A stretch of DNA of 64,000 nucleotides, taken from positions 1-64,000 of the forward strand of contig WTXI01000017.1 of NCBI GenBank assembly GCA_022376515.1, in the 5' to 3' direction. A program made the translations under genes and the position numbers. Shown piece after piece: positions 10,468-22,700 of the stretch (its first letter is position 1; every line of letters starts with the position of its first letter). This DNA comes from Lactifluus volemus (taxonomy: Eukaryota > Basidiomycota > Agaricomycetes > Russulales > Russulaceae). Below the pieces are notes generated by a model. The model ran no database searches. It saw only the letters and a program-made list of their open reading frames with translations, and was not told the DNA's origin.

Positions 10468-11997
10468 CATCAGGAAAATCCAGAAAAAACTTAGTCAGCT
10501 TAACCAGCTTATTTCATTTTTAAGCCTGTCAAGTTGCTCAAGCTGCTTATTTTTTACTTAGAAAATGAGTATGTACAACAAGTAAGCAAATCAAGGCCAA
10601 AGATAAGCACATTAAGTAATTAAGATGTGTAAGACACTTAAGACAAGCAAAACAGAAATAAAAAATTAATTTATGTAATTTAACTAAAGTCCGAAAAAAA
10701 ATATGCTAAGTCGTGACTCACGAAATTTTCACTAAGTCGTTACAGTGGGTGTATTATTTACTACTATTTGCACAATGTTGATTTTCGTGCCTCTCGAGTC
10801 TGCCGCCCCTTTCCATCTCTCCCTTTTCTATCCCCCTCCGTCGTTGTCTGCCTCGCCCCAACACGTCCCACCGCTGCCTCCTCCGTGTCCCCTCCTTCTC
10901 TGCCCCTGCCTCTGCCTCCTTCTCTGCCTCCTTCTCTGTCTCCTTCTCTGCCTCCCTCTCTGCCTCCCTCTCTGGCTCTGGCTCTGGCTCTTGTTCTGGC
11001 TCTGCCTCTTCACGTCGTCATGCGCCTCCTGTGCCCACGCCTCCCCCACCGCTTTTGTTTCCTCTTGGATCCACTGCCTCTGTGAGGCAGTCTACGTTGT
11101 CGCGCTGCCTGCGCCAACGTCCTGGTACGTTATCACGCTCCCTGCCCCGCCTCAACGCGAACTGACTTTTTTTCTTTTTTTTCGTCGCCTCCTCCTCCTC
11201 CTTGACTACCTCCTCCTGCGCTGCCACCTCTGCTGCCCGGACCACCACCCCCTGTGCCTCCTCCTATGTCTTGCGCCTCCTCCCGTGCCTCCTCCTGCGC
11301 CTCTCGCGCCTCCTCCCGCGCCTCCCCTGCCTCCTCCCACGCCTCCTCCCATGTCCCGCACCTTCTCCTGCGCTTCCTCCTGCGCTTCCTCCCTCCCTCG
11401 TGCCCCGCGCCTCCTGTGCGTCCCATGCGTTCTCTCGCGCCTCCCGCGCGCCTCGCCTCCTCCCGCGTGTTCTCTCTCGCCTCCCATGCACCTCGCCTCC
11501 GCCCGCGCGTTCTCTCGTGCCTTCCACGCCCCTCACCTCCTCCCGCGCGTGCTCTCGCACCTCCCACGCCCCACGCCCCCTCCCACACCTCCTCCCGCGC
11601 CTCCCGCGTCTCCTCCCGCGCCTCCACCACCACCACCACCACCTCCTCCCTGTGGCCCTGCAACCCCCACCTCTGCCAGGGCTGTTCCACCAAGGCTGGT
11701 GGAACCATTGTCTCCTGTACATAGTCATGTTGTAGTTTAGCTCAATATATGATTTTTATTGCCCTAAATCTGTGTGCTTGATAACTTTTGGTAAGCACAG
11801 ATCTAAGCTGCCATTTAAGTGAACTAAGCCCAAAATAAGCATCAATAAGCCCTGGCTAAGTCAAATTAAGGAGAAGACCTAGCTTAGCCTAAGCATGGCC
11901 AGCTTAGAGACATTTTGCTTAAAAGTGCTTAGAAGTGTTGTTAAGTCATATTAAGCATGCTCAAGTGCTGTTAAGAAAAACTCAGATTTTCCTGATG
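10468..11997. mobile_element. 1,530-bp non-autonomous DNA transposon candidate with TIRs
   Basis: The ends carry a perfect 13-bp terminal inverted repeat CATCAGGAAAATC (10468-10480, and its complement at 11985-11997), flanked by 6-bp duplications TGCATG (10462-10467 and 11998-12003). Both subterminal regions, about 230 bp each, are packed with short TAAGC/GCTTA/TTAAG motifs in both orientations, as in transposase-binding subterminal repeats. The core (10790-11700) is a GC-rich CCTCC/CGCGCCTCC low-complexity block. Its long open frames (for example 10745-11740) are Pro/Ala/Leu/Arg strings with no recognisable transposase. Confidence 0.7.
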
Positions 11998-12003
11998 TGC
12001 ATG

Positions 12004-12576
12004 GTGGGGGTCCAGAGCTTTACATTTTACGATGTACCTGTGGTTTCCAACACTGTGAGTGAGAAACATATACTCAACAAGGTGCAGTGGGACTACAAAG
12101 ACAGTCAAAGGAAGAAATCATCCGATGGCATATACTGTCAAAATGGAAACATCGACATGTTGAAGCTTGAGTGGGTGACAGGTGAAAAACAAGTCAAAAG
12201 TTCAAGCTCACGAAAAATGAGACCATCTCACCTGAACGTGCAGGGCCGTAAATGAGAACACAACGGACTGTAATAGGTCACAACATCATCACATCAAGCA
12301 GCAAGTTGATTGTCAGTTGAGCTGATGCCGAGGCAGGTGCAGTGCCACCTGTGAGCAAGGTTAAGGCCAATGGCATTGGCATTTTCTCGTTTTGCTGATA
12401 TAATCTTCATCTTAGGGTTGTTGCGGACGATCTCCACAATAGAAAATCCATTGGCAAAGATGATTAATAAGTGTGCGTCGGCAGAGGCCCAGACAGCACA
12501 GGCAGCAGGAGAGGAGTTATACAGGTCCATACTCTACCCTGCTCCTGCAAACCTTGGCCAGTAATAGTCTACAGAA
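12004..12576. other. Intergenic stretch with a short unrecognised ORF remnant
   Basis: Beyond the transposon an open frame runs from 12001 to 12255 on plus and reads like protein (VSNTVSEKHILNKVQWDYKD, then GIYCQNGNIDMLKLEW). I do not recognise it, and it has no start codon of its own outside the transposon. It may be a remnant of the site the transposon entered. The rest, to the Crinkler gene stop at 12577, shows nothing identifiable. Confidence 0.25.
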
Positions 12577-14920
12577 CTACTGCTTGAAACGAAGAGCAGA
12601 AGCAAGATTTAAATCAACATCTTCTACACCCACATGAATGACAGAATATTCATCGCAAACCATATTGCCAGATCGGAGCGTTTTGACCTGCTCAGGTTCG
12701 AAACGGATCGATGGTTGCTTTTGATCTATCCAAACAAAAGTTAAGTAAACCTCGAACCCAGCTGAGACTATCTTCTCTCTCCATCTCGGCCACAACAATG
12801 TATGGAAGTCCTTATCCGATTCCTTGTGGTCCTTGGATAACGTGAACTGGATAGGGAACATGGTGGCTCGCTTGGATTTACGATCCAAGGACAAAATAAC
12901 TCCATCCACAGCTTTGAAATTGTAGGGGATGGGAATGTAAAGGCGGGTGGTGAGATCAGTTGAGAGGAACTCGCTGAAGTCTGGGTTAGACTGGAAGGTT
13001 GCAGTAGACATTTGTTTAAGATTGGGGTTGACGGTCATTAGGCCATGAGTAGCAATGTGGCTAAGGCAGATCTGCTCAGCCAGGAAACCTCGGACAATGC
13101 GGTTGCTGGATCGAGAAACAGCGTTATACCACGATTCGTCCCGGAACGGAGCGTCATCACGCGTTCGCAGCATTGACATCATCGTTTCAAAGGCGATTCC
13201 GCATGTAAATTGTCCAAATCCCTCTTCGTCGACGTAAAAGTGCTGCAAGTCATACAGAGTTCGATCATTGAGACTGACAGGATCACCCCGGACGCATGCT
13301 TTCATGATCTCAAGATACCTAGTACAAAAATTAGCTCAGATAAAAGGGGAAATAACGGTGGATTTACGTTTGCTGTCTCAACGGACCTAGGGAATCAAAT
13401 TTGGTCGTAAAGAATTGACTGACATGGAGGCCGACATTACTCAGATCGGTAATTTTCCGAAACTTCACTTCATCAAACTCGGTCATGTCGAAAAGGCCGC
13501 GTAGCAGGAGCGGAATGCGACCAGTGAGATGTTCGACGCGTCGCCGTTGTTCTTCTGACAACCGCGGAATTTGACGGTCATGCAGGATAAACCACTGACG
13601 GGTTTCGTCCTACAGGGCATAAGCATTGTGGAATAATGAGAAGGTAGCAACGCACCGAGTTCATCCCTCCAAATATCGGCACAACCAAAATGCCGTTTTG
13701 CTTCCTATAAGCATCTCGATTGGAACGTTCATTAGCTGAAGCGCTAAATATGTAGCGACGGCGGAACCTCAAAGCACCAAGCCAACGTAATGCCTGGCCC
13801 TTCATTTCCTCCAAGTTGCGGCTATCATCCGATGTGGCCTCCAAAGCGTTCACTTGGTCGATGATGACGTAGACATCACGCGGCATCGAACTAATCAATG
13901 CGTCGACGTTGTGGCGATCTACGGTTTCGAAATCAGGCGAATCGTAGAACGCGAAGTGAAATGCAGCCCGCATAGTCTTTTCTGGCTCGAGAAGAAGGCT
14001 GAAGCAATTCGGAATGTAGAAGACGCGTTTTCCTTGACGAATGAGGTGATATACAAGCGCAGCAAGGAGATGCGATTTCCCTGAACCAGACGTCCCGTAC
14101 AGGTATAGGCTTTCGGATCCCTTCAGAAAAGTCTTGTTCTCGAGACGCTTTTGGAATTCGTGAAACCGAGATCTCCCCATATATTCAAAGTAGTCGATGC
14201 CGTCGATTTGCTTGGATTGAAATCGCTGGTGAGGCATTGGGAGCGGCGAAGGGAAAGGAAGGGCTATAAATGTCGAAGGATTGGACAAGTCCAGAATATC
14301 TGGCATGGCTTTGATCGCTCCATAGATCGCGTCACAACAGGTACGTACATCTGCAAGTGAGGTGAGAAGTTCAACAATATCGTCAGTTCTGCTCATACAT
14401 GAACAATGAGCCAGCAATGCTCACCACTCGGACCAGACGGTCGCTGAACCACAATGTGGAGATGCTTTTCGGATGGGGGTTCGGGAAATAGCTCCCCCAC
14501 TAATTCTCCAGAACTCAACTTGTTCGAATACGTGTCGACGCCACCCAAAGTCCTTAATCGCTGCACGAGACTTTTATCTGGATCGACGGGAACCATCACA
14601 TTGAGCTGAAAGAGAAATCAGAAGGCGCACGCCTTTGGTATTAAGGAAACAACCTTCCAAAGATTCAAATGGTGAGATTGTATGTTATTGAGACTTTCGA
14701 TTGGCTTCGTTATCAATGCCTTCAATTGAGAGACGTTGGCACCAATCGGAATGTCGCAGACGTAGTATGGTATGGGATCGCCTTCCACTAAACACCAGAG
14801 AATTCGAGATTCCTGTGGGGACATGGTGGGGAACACTGAAGGGAAGTGGTATTGAACAAGAGGTGCGAGAGGGTTAAAGTTTGAAGTAGAAAGGGATCTA
14901 TTAGACTGGAGTTCACTCAT
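12577..14920 (-). CDS. Crinkler-type protein: ubiquitin-like N-terminus, P-loop NTPase, nuclease-like C-terminus
   Basis: Five exons (14920-14651, 14605-14425, 14350-13656, 13609-13368, 13318-12577) keep phase and give 709 residues. Residues about 38-90 match the Crinkler header (ILWCLVEGDPIPYYVCDIPI ... LNLWKV). HLHIVVQRPSGPS near residues 136-148 is the usual end of that module. A P-loop NTPase follows: Walker A YLYGTSGSGKSHLL, Walker B-like VYVIIDQVNALE and a sensor-like YIFSASANE. The C-terminal 250 residues look like a restriction-endonuclease fold: E in FLAEQICL, D in AVDGVILSL, then FPIQFTLSKDHKE as the catalytic Q-x-T/K strand. Crinklers of this NTPase-nuclease type are known in oomycetes, chytrids and some basidiomycetes. 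No signal peptide is visible. Function in this fungus is unknown. Confidence 0.85.
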
Positions 14921-15169
14921 CGCGATAGGAGACTGAACGTCGTGTGGCGGAGATTCCGTGACAACGAATCGTCTATTGACGTCTGTGATGTGACGTCACT
15001 GACATCGCACGTCATTACCATTACTGTATCACATGTCTTATCCGTCCTGTACAGTACTTAAACAGAACACTTTAAGGTGTAATATAATTATTCTCTTTCC
15101 CCTTACTATCACGCCGTAACCGTGTCACATTTCCATTATCGTCACACACAACTAAACAGAGGTCACCAA

Positions 15170-16381
15170 ATGCCAACTCCGGCTACAGAGCCTCCATTCT
15201 CAACCTAATACTATCAAAGTACTGCGGACCTCACAGAAGAGCAGGTAAGTACGAGAGCTTATCGTCGTCACAAATCGTACCTTTATTTTATTTTCGGACA
15301 GGTGTAAGAAGCAAAAGGCGGCAGGCAGTAAAGGAGGCCTCAAAAAAGCTAAGCGCGACCAGGTACGTTCTTTCCACTATGCACAAAGTATGCATAGGAT
15401 TTCTCACATAATCAACGACCTCCTGAAGCACGTTTAACAGGAAAACAGGAACAGCGAGGACGGCGGCGATGGCATTGATGTGGATCCGGAGATGAGTCCC
15501 ATGCCCGCATCAGGAGGTATCGAAGCCTTCCGCGAGAAGCTGCACGCTCGCATGGCTGCACTGTGCCGTGGGGGTGGGGGTGCAGAGCCGCGTGATAGGG
15601 ACGAGCTCCTCGAGGAGCGTCGACACAGCATGCAGCTATGCGCGAACGACGGCGGAAAGAGACTAAGCAGAAGATAAAACGAGCGGAGGAGGCGAAGGGA
15701 AAGGAGGGCAAGGAGGAGGAGGAGGATAGGCGGGAGAACCGAGATAATGCGCATCTAACGAAGGTTCTTGCAACCTATTTTATTCTTTCGTAACTTCTAA
15801 CGAGCTATTGTGTGTAGTGTACAGACCCAACTGCTCGTCCCTGATGAAACCCATGGTCTAAGCCCACGCCAGCCTCAAGCACTCACATCCATGGCCTTCT
15901 CCACCATAACAGATGTTTCCACCTCCACAAAATATCCCACCGCCGTCAAACCCCCTCAAACCCGCAACAAGCACTCTCGCAGCTCGCCGCCCGCAAGGAC
16001 AAGCTCTCAGCGCGACGCGACCCAGGAACGGCAGAAATGGGGAAAGGCGGAGAGGGCATCAAGGTGCGTGATGACGAGAGTCGGCTGAGGAAAGCGGTGA
16101 AGAGGAAAGAGAAGGAGACAGGGAAGGGTAGGAAGGAGTGGCGAGTTTTTTTTTTTTCGTCGTCTGCACCGTTTGGCACGGGCTGATCTTCCTTAGGGAT
16201 GAGAAGAAAGAGGAGCTCGCGCTGTCTATGGCTGCGAAGCAGGAAATACGCGCTGAAATATCGCTGTGCTCAATGAGAGGAGGAACGATAAGTGGAAAGA
16301 GGGAAGGCTAAGAAGACTAGGCCTGGCTTTGAAGGTAAGTCGTTTGGGAAGGGGAGGGGTAAGCCTACCAAGGGCAAATAG
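15170..16381 (+). pseudogene. Degraded SURF6/RRP14 ribosome-biogenesis gene copy
   Basis: The exon-intron layout of a SURF6-type nucleolar protein is recognisable but damaged. It starts MPTPATEPPFST and then hits an in-frame TAA at 15206-15208. Later exons read KKQKAAGSKGGLKKAKRD, then GGIEAFREKLHARMAAL near 15507. After a frameshift near 15625 comes HAAMRERRRKETKQKIKRAE. The C-terminal SURF6 block survives in pieces: MAFSTITDVSTST (15892), GIKVRDDESRLRKAVKRKE (about 16060) and MAAKQ (16229). The end, KPTKGK followed by TAG, is at 16379-16381 after further frame changes. The intact family acts in pre-rRNA processing for both ribosomal subunits. This copy cannot be translated as one protein, so a functional copy presumably lies elsewhere. 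Confidence 0.8.
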
Positions 16382-18246
16382 GTGTTTTGCTTTTTGTTGT
16401 CGAGTTTTCGAATGTAACAAGTCATTTCTGAATCACAACTGCTGACATGTTCTGTCAGTCACGATATATGCTAGCATGCTTTAACGATGATCTTTTTATA
16501 ATACTTTACTCGCTCGAATCGGGGAATTCATAACACAAATGCTTCTGACGCTGCAACTACATTATCCCGCCGAAACCTGTCCAGCCAAATGAAGCTGCGA
16601 GAGCGATAACGAGAGCCTGAGGAAGGATACGTCACAAACTGAGCGCGTATCAAGTGTAGAAGTGGGGTCTGAGCAGCTTGAGGGTGTTTTGGAGCTGATC
16701 AATCTGAAGGCGTGGAATTGGGAGGATGAGGAAGCAGGATGGAGAGGCTTTGAGACTTGAGGTTTGAAGAGGAAGTAGACGAGGGCAGAGCGAGAGCGAG
16801 GGGGACAGGGACAGGGAGGGTGTGTGTGGTTCAGGGAGGAGTTGAGGCTTGGGAGCAGGAGCAGGAGCTTGGAGCGAGCGTGACGGAGGGAGGGACGTAG
16901 ATGCAGACATGGCACGCAGCCATGGATGCGGTTACCGCCGCATTCGACGTCCATGTTCCTCGTGAGTGTATCTGAGAACCCGCTCTCCCTCTCATCCCGT
17001 CTATAGAACATCGAGCACCCGCCTATCCAACACCCGCCAGAATGCCAGGGGCACGCGGTGGAGATGATCTGGAGAAAACGAGAGCGATACGGAAGGAAGT
17101 TGGTTGGAGCGAAAGGTGACTATCACATCCTCGAGTATGGCATATTGTCCCTATGCACACCCTACGTCCTGCGCCTTTCCTAAGAACCCACCACGCTGGG
17201 GAGGATGCACTAACATGATGGGTTGGGGCGTGGGATGGTGAGCGAGTGAAGTGCATCGGCATGGGAAGCTACTAGAGTGACTAGCGGTCGAAGTTACCCC
17301 TGCCTTTCCCTAATACCCATACCCTTGTCCAACACTAAACTCCAATCAAAATGAGAGAAAGAACAATCGCCCCGAGAAGGCGTGCCTGGACAACCGCCAC
17401 TCGGAATATCAATAGAGCTCATTAGTTTTGCGACAAGATGAGCTACTTGGCTTATCAGCACCATGACCATCATCTGAGTAGGTACACACGTAGCCAGATT
17501 TGCATCCAAATGAATCGTGCATCACCGTAGTGAATACGCGAGAGTTCGTTGATGTCGCCGTTGATTCAGAATGGCGGCGGGCGGTAACAATCATGATGAC
17601 GTACTCTGTGTTCGCCCCCCCAAGTGGTAATAATCACGCCTTGTCCCAGTTTATCGTAGTTGTCGCTGTGCGAGAGCAGCGTTGTACGCTTCGTGTTGTT
17701 CGAGATGGTACAAGGCACATGCCCAGCTGTGTCGACTAGTAAACTTGAGTTTAACGGTCCTTAGTGTCGGGCTCGAAGAAGTGGGTAGAGGTGTGAGGGG
17801 GGGTGCATTCTTTTAGCAGTGGTGGGACTCAGGAACAAAGGGGCTGGCCAGCGCTCTAACGAGCCATAGACGGGGAGTACCGAGAAAAAAGGTAACTGGG
17901 AAGGAAGCTACGGCGGGAGTTGATGTGATCCGAAACAAGGCCGCGGTGTCACACAATTGAATGAATGTATCGGTATCAATGAGACACGCTCCCATTGGTA
18001 ACTTCCCCCGCTGCGCCGCCAAATTTGTGGCCATGAACGCTCAGAACCTTGGACTGGGAGGGGAAACCCTAAGTCACTCACTTACTCGTACTTGCCAACA
18101 ACAACAACAAGTTTCAAGTGCGGGTACGCGCTCGGACTCTTTTTCTGATCCTTCCGCGGTTTCTGCGGGCGCCGCTCCTTCCTACTGAGTTGGCTTCCCT
18201 CCATCACCATCAAACCGCCTCCTCTCTCGGACGGACAGCCATAACG
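16382..18246. other. Intergenic, no gene recognised
   Basis: Several short frames exist on minus (for example 16562-17011 and 17023-17262), but they are Ser/Leu/Pro-rich, lack family resemblance and have no convincing exon partners. An A/G-rich strand bias spans about 16590-16900. Nothing else is supported. Confidence 0.4.
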
Positions 18247-19707
18247 ATGCGGTAAGTCCTTATAACCTCCACGTTTGATCACAATTCTCTCTCCAGTTCT
18301 AGTTCTGTCCTCACCCTTTCCTTCACCCTTTCATTTCCCGCAGTTCACGTTCACCCTCCGACGAGTCACCGACCTTATCAACTCGTCGGCCACATAGCGC
18401 TCGTTCCTCTCCACCGCCCCCTATTCTAACCGATCTGGGATCTGGTGATCTTAAAGACGTATCTCACCCATTTCATCACGATCCTCATCCCGACGAATAC
18501 ACAGCATCTACTCACACAAAGGCATCTTCATTTACCATCCTGGTTCTTAAAATATTTAACTCCTTCCCGTAGCCCCCCTTGCTGGATATTGTATCAAAAG
18601 TTGACCACAGATTTTCCACGCACAAGTCCCCCATCCCATCAGAATCGCACGTTCCTCTCACCAGAGTTGACGCGATGTCTCGTCGCATCGACCCTCCCCC
18701 TTATGTCTCCAAGTAAGTTTTTATTCAACCTCCGCGACGCCCTTTCAACTCAGTCTACGTTATCAGCGATGGTCGTCTTGCAGATGTTGTACATGCACAC
18801 CCATCCCCTCCCCCTCCGATCGCGACCTTGCCCCAGTCTCCTTCTCATTCCTCGTCTTCATTAGATCGCTCCTCTGTCTCTTCGCCTGCCCCAACTAGAC
18901 GAGGATCTGCCCACACACCCGCCTATAATGGCGATGTCTGCTATCCTGGTCCCGAGTCTGAGCGCCCTCGCGCGTTTTACCCCCCGTCTGCGGGGTTGTC
19001 AGAGGCTTCATATCGTGTTCAGCCACGGACTGAACAGCGTTATTCTCTTACTCACGAAGGGACGGCCCGTACCGCACCATATCCTCCAGCAGCACACGTC
19101 GTTCCAACTCAGCTATCTAGCGGAACACATGAGATCGCTTATCACTACCCGGCTCAACAACAGCTCAATGCCATATACACGGATGATGCTACGACCAAAC
19201 TAAACGACAGGATTCGCAGACGATGTTTTAATTGTTGCACCACCGACACATCTACGTGGAGGAGATCCAGCCTGAACCCAGGCAAGGTGGTCAGTATCCA
19301 TCCTTCCCCTTCTGTAGCGTTATCTGATACCGTGCCAGCTATGCAACAAGTGCGGACTCTTTGAGCGTACACACAACCGTGCAAGACCAGAGCAGTTTCC
19401 TCACAAACGCGGCCCTCTCGCTACATCATCGCTCAAAGTACGCACAACACCACCTCAACATGGTCCAATCCCTCCTGTCAATGCGTTGCCACCCCACCAA
19501 TACAATCACCCATCTATCGCCCCTCTGCTCTCGCGGACTGAAAATACACACCCACCTCGCGGAGAAGCCCTACCCCAAATACAATCGTGGCTTCCCCCCG
19601 CCACAACCCCGGCAGGCGAGTCCATCCCTGACCGGATCCCATGGTATTTCGTCAGATCCACTCACCCCTCCGCAGCGCCTGTCTCGTACCGTTCTCGTAG
19701 CCCATAA
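18247..19707 (+). CDS. GATA-type zinc-finger transcription factor
   Basis: Five exons (18247-18251, 18344-18458, 18573-18712, 18767-19289, 19339-19707) agree in phase and give 383 residues. The first exon is only ATG plus two bases. The N-terminal two thirds are Ser/Pro-rich and probably disordered. The single zinc finger reads CFNCCTTDTSTWRRSSLN, then PGKVLCNKCGLFERTH, i.e. C-X2-C-X19-C-X2-C. An intron splits it exactly after PGKV. The basic tail (RPEQFPHKRG) would contact DNA. This long-loop GATA class, with LCNKCGL, is common in mushroom-forming fungi. Nuclear DNA binding at GATA sites is expected; its targets cannot be told from sequence. The 114-nt second intron is the least certain junction. 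Confidence 0.85.
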
Positions 19708-22700
19708 TTTTGACGGCATCCCTTGTCCGCTGGATCATCCACCTTACCTCCCCTCCCTTTCTTCCTCTCCCCAATCAGCTGGGCTCACGTGAAATCACGT
19801 TTCACGATGCGTGTTGCTCGCTACGTCTCTCGTGCCGTATGTTACGAAACATTGGATTGTATTGTAGGGCTGTGCCCTTCTCACACGCGTCCGTATCATC
19901 CGTAGATTATCTTTGTCATGCTGCTCAGCACCCTCTGCCTCTTTTGCCTGCAACGGTGTTTACCGACTCTGTGATATACATATACTGTGACTCAATGGGC
20001 TACTCTTTGTCGACCTGCTGTATTGTTTGTGTACTTATCTGACCATGTTTGGCCGAGATTCCTGACCTAATGATTACATGTGGGACGGGGTCTTCTTCTT
20101 CCCTTGTAATGCGAAGTAAATTGCGACTGCATCAACTCGGATCCAGGCCTACATCCTAATTGGTCGTGCTTCGCTTGATGCTGATGGCTACTTGCTAGAT
20201 TGGGCAGTGTCGCACGGAAATGACGGGACGCGGCGTGCGGCGTGCCAATTAATACCGACACCATAGCCTGAAGGGCTGTACTGGGTTAATGGAACGGGAA
20301 CACGAAGTTTGAGCGACATATAAATGTATGTACCTAAAACATATGGCGCATACAAGCACCGTGTCAGCATACTAGTCAGTGCTTAAATTTCAAGTTAAAT
20401 TTATACCGACTTTGCCTCCACGCTCAAAAAAAAGCGACCAACTGTCTGTTGTACTTAGGGCTTGAACTAGTACTACATCTAGAGGCTTTGAAAAATACCC
20501 ACACTTCTGAGCGTTGGGGCCATAAAGACTTCTTACGACCGCGAACGCCGGTGCACTCCCGGCAAGACTCCCGGCGCCGATTCAGTTGTTCCGGGACCAA
20601 CTTGAGCAACCTTTTCCCATCTACTAGTACGATTTACGCAGGTAAGAAAGTCGGCGTTCTGGAAATTTCAATTAACATGTACTGTAACTATCCAGACCGG
20701 CTCCTCAGAAATGTGTTGAACGAAATCTTGTCATAACGCATAACGAACGGAGATGCCGTGGCGGCTTCTCTCAGAGTAACTCATCATAGAGGAAATGCAA
20801 CCCATCAACTGGACGCAAGCTTGCATCAAGTCTCCCACGCAAACGTCCTCGCAACAAGGTATCAAGATACGCAGGCGGCGGCGCGAAGTGATACATCATG
20901 CATGCCAAATTGAAGCAATGTCCCCCGCAATACAGAAGTAGAAACCACCGCATCGCCCCCGCCCCCTGGGCCCACGTGGACGTTTTTGGTTCAGAGTCCA
21001 GTGACATTTGAACCATGGATAAGCAATAAATATCAATAAATCCTACTAGACACTGACAACCAACATTTGTACCCACCATGTCGTTATAGGGAAGCCCGAC
21101 TTGAAAACTATGTCCTTTTCGGTCGCTTACACTTCCACGCTGTCAACCATTCCACAGATACGCCCTTATGGATGGCATCAATTCGTCCGCCATCTCCGGT
21201 GGCCCAGAACTTCCTGCCTTTGCGTATGCCATGTCTCGCCAGAATTCGAACCATGACGTGATCCTCCCTGTGAAATCGCGTGTTTTATGTCCCATACGCA
21301 ATTCTCAAACCGGCACTGCGGTACGGCCGGCGGCGTAACCAGAGTTCCAGTTGGGATTAGAAAGGGTACGTGATGATGTGCTAGGGTCGGGTCGTCAAGA
21401 AAGCAGGAATCAGAAGAGACTGTCACTACTAGTAGCATGTCCGACTCGGAGTCGTATGTACGGCACGTGCAGATCCCCTTGCTTCTGAATCGTTGTGGTA
21501 CCCCACATGTGCTATGTCAGCCTAGTATGTGGCGTACCATGCTATTGGTTGTAGAGCAGGACATACAGCTGCTCTACAGCACAGCGCTAAATTGAAGGCG
21601 AAGCTGCAGCAAAGGGTTGTGATGCGATCAGAGAGAAGACGGGCTGGCTGATGATATGGGGGGCACTGGGAATTAGCCTTCCTGGATCAATCGAAGGACC
21701 TCGTCGGAGTTAGATAATCAGCAGTTTCATCCCGAAAGTGCTTCAGCATATCAAAGGGAGTAACTTGAAGATACAGTAACGCCGCGAGGAAATAGACCGC
21801 TCGAAGAACCTCGAGCTACCTGGAAAACAGCGAGCGCTGCCCTATATTGTCTAACAGGGAAGCTAAAGCAGTTTGACCCCAGCGCATCTGCGTACGAACC
21901 CTGGGGCGAGAAACTTGATTCGGTTCTGAATGTATACGTGCATGCGAAGAACTTGTGCCCAAAACACAACTGGTAGTTATCATCGCTTGTTTGCGCCGCT
22001 GGACATTCAAGTTGATCCCACTCAACAGGCGCGTTCCGATCAGAAACAAAGCAAGTAACCATTCCCGGAGCTCCTTCCCAAAACTGTATGTTCGCGTGGC
22101 TACGTCACGTTTTTCTTAAGGGCATATTACTAATGTTTTTGGCATGGTATGCCGTCACAAGAAAAATCTTCTACCCTCGCCGCGGACATTCAAAACGCAA
22201 CATGGATTATCTACCTGCTAGTCTTACATGCAGGAGCATGTAGTAAACCGATTATCCAAAGATATGTAGCAAATGTACTTTAAATAGATGAGCATCGCGA
22301 GGCTCCGGTGCCTCACTTGATAAATCGGAAATCCGGTGGTTTTGCGGCTTAGAATGATTGACCGCCGCCGATACATTTACCGAACGGGGTATCATTGATT
22401 TACTACAGCCTGGACTTCTTTGACCCTCTTTTCGGGAATTATTGATAAGGTCAGTAAGGTTTCGTGACGGTCTTTTGTCGCACGGAACATGGAAATTCGT
22501 TTTTCCGGAATAGAAAACTGTCTGGAGATTTGTGGAAGCTTGCCTTGATGCTCGTGATGTGCAAATGCAGGTACATCATGGCATTGTTACGGAGAGTCGT
22601 GGACATATGACAGAACGCGCGGCATCAGTATGGGGTTCGGGACACCCTCCAATACGAGGGAGAAACCTCACATTTGGCGGAAGAAGTACTCTTAGACACA

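Noticed and set aside
10745..11740. Long open frame of 331 codons inside the TIR element, and others opposite it
   Set aside because: Low-complexity Pro/Ala/Leu/Arg or Gly/Arg/Glu strings in all frames of a CCTCC-rich tract; open only because stops are rare in such DNA.
16562..17262. Minus-strand frames of 149 and 79 codons
   Set aside because: Ser/Leu/Pro-rich, with no homologous pattern, no splice partners and an A/G strand bias that explains the openness.
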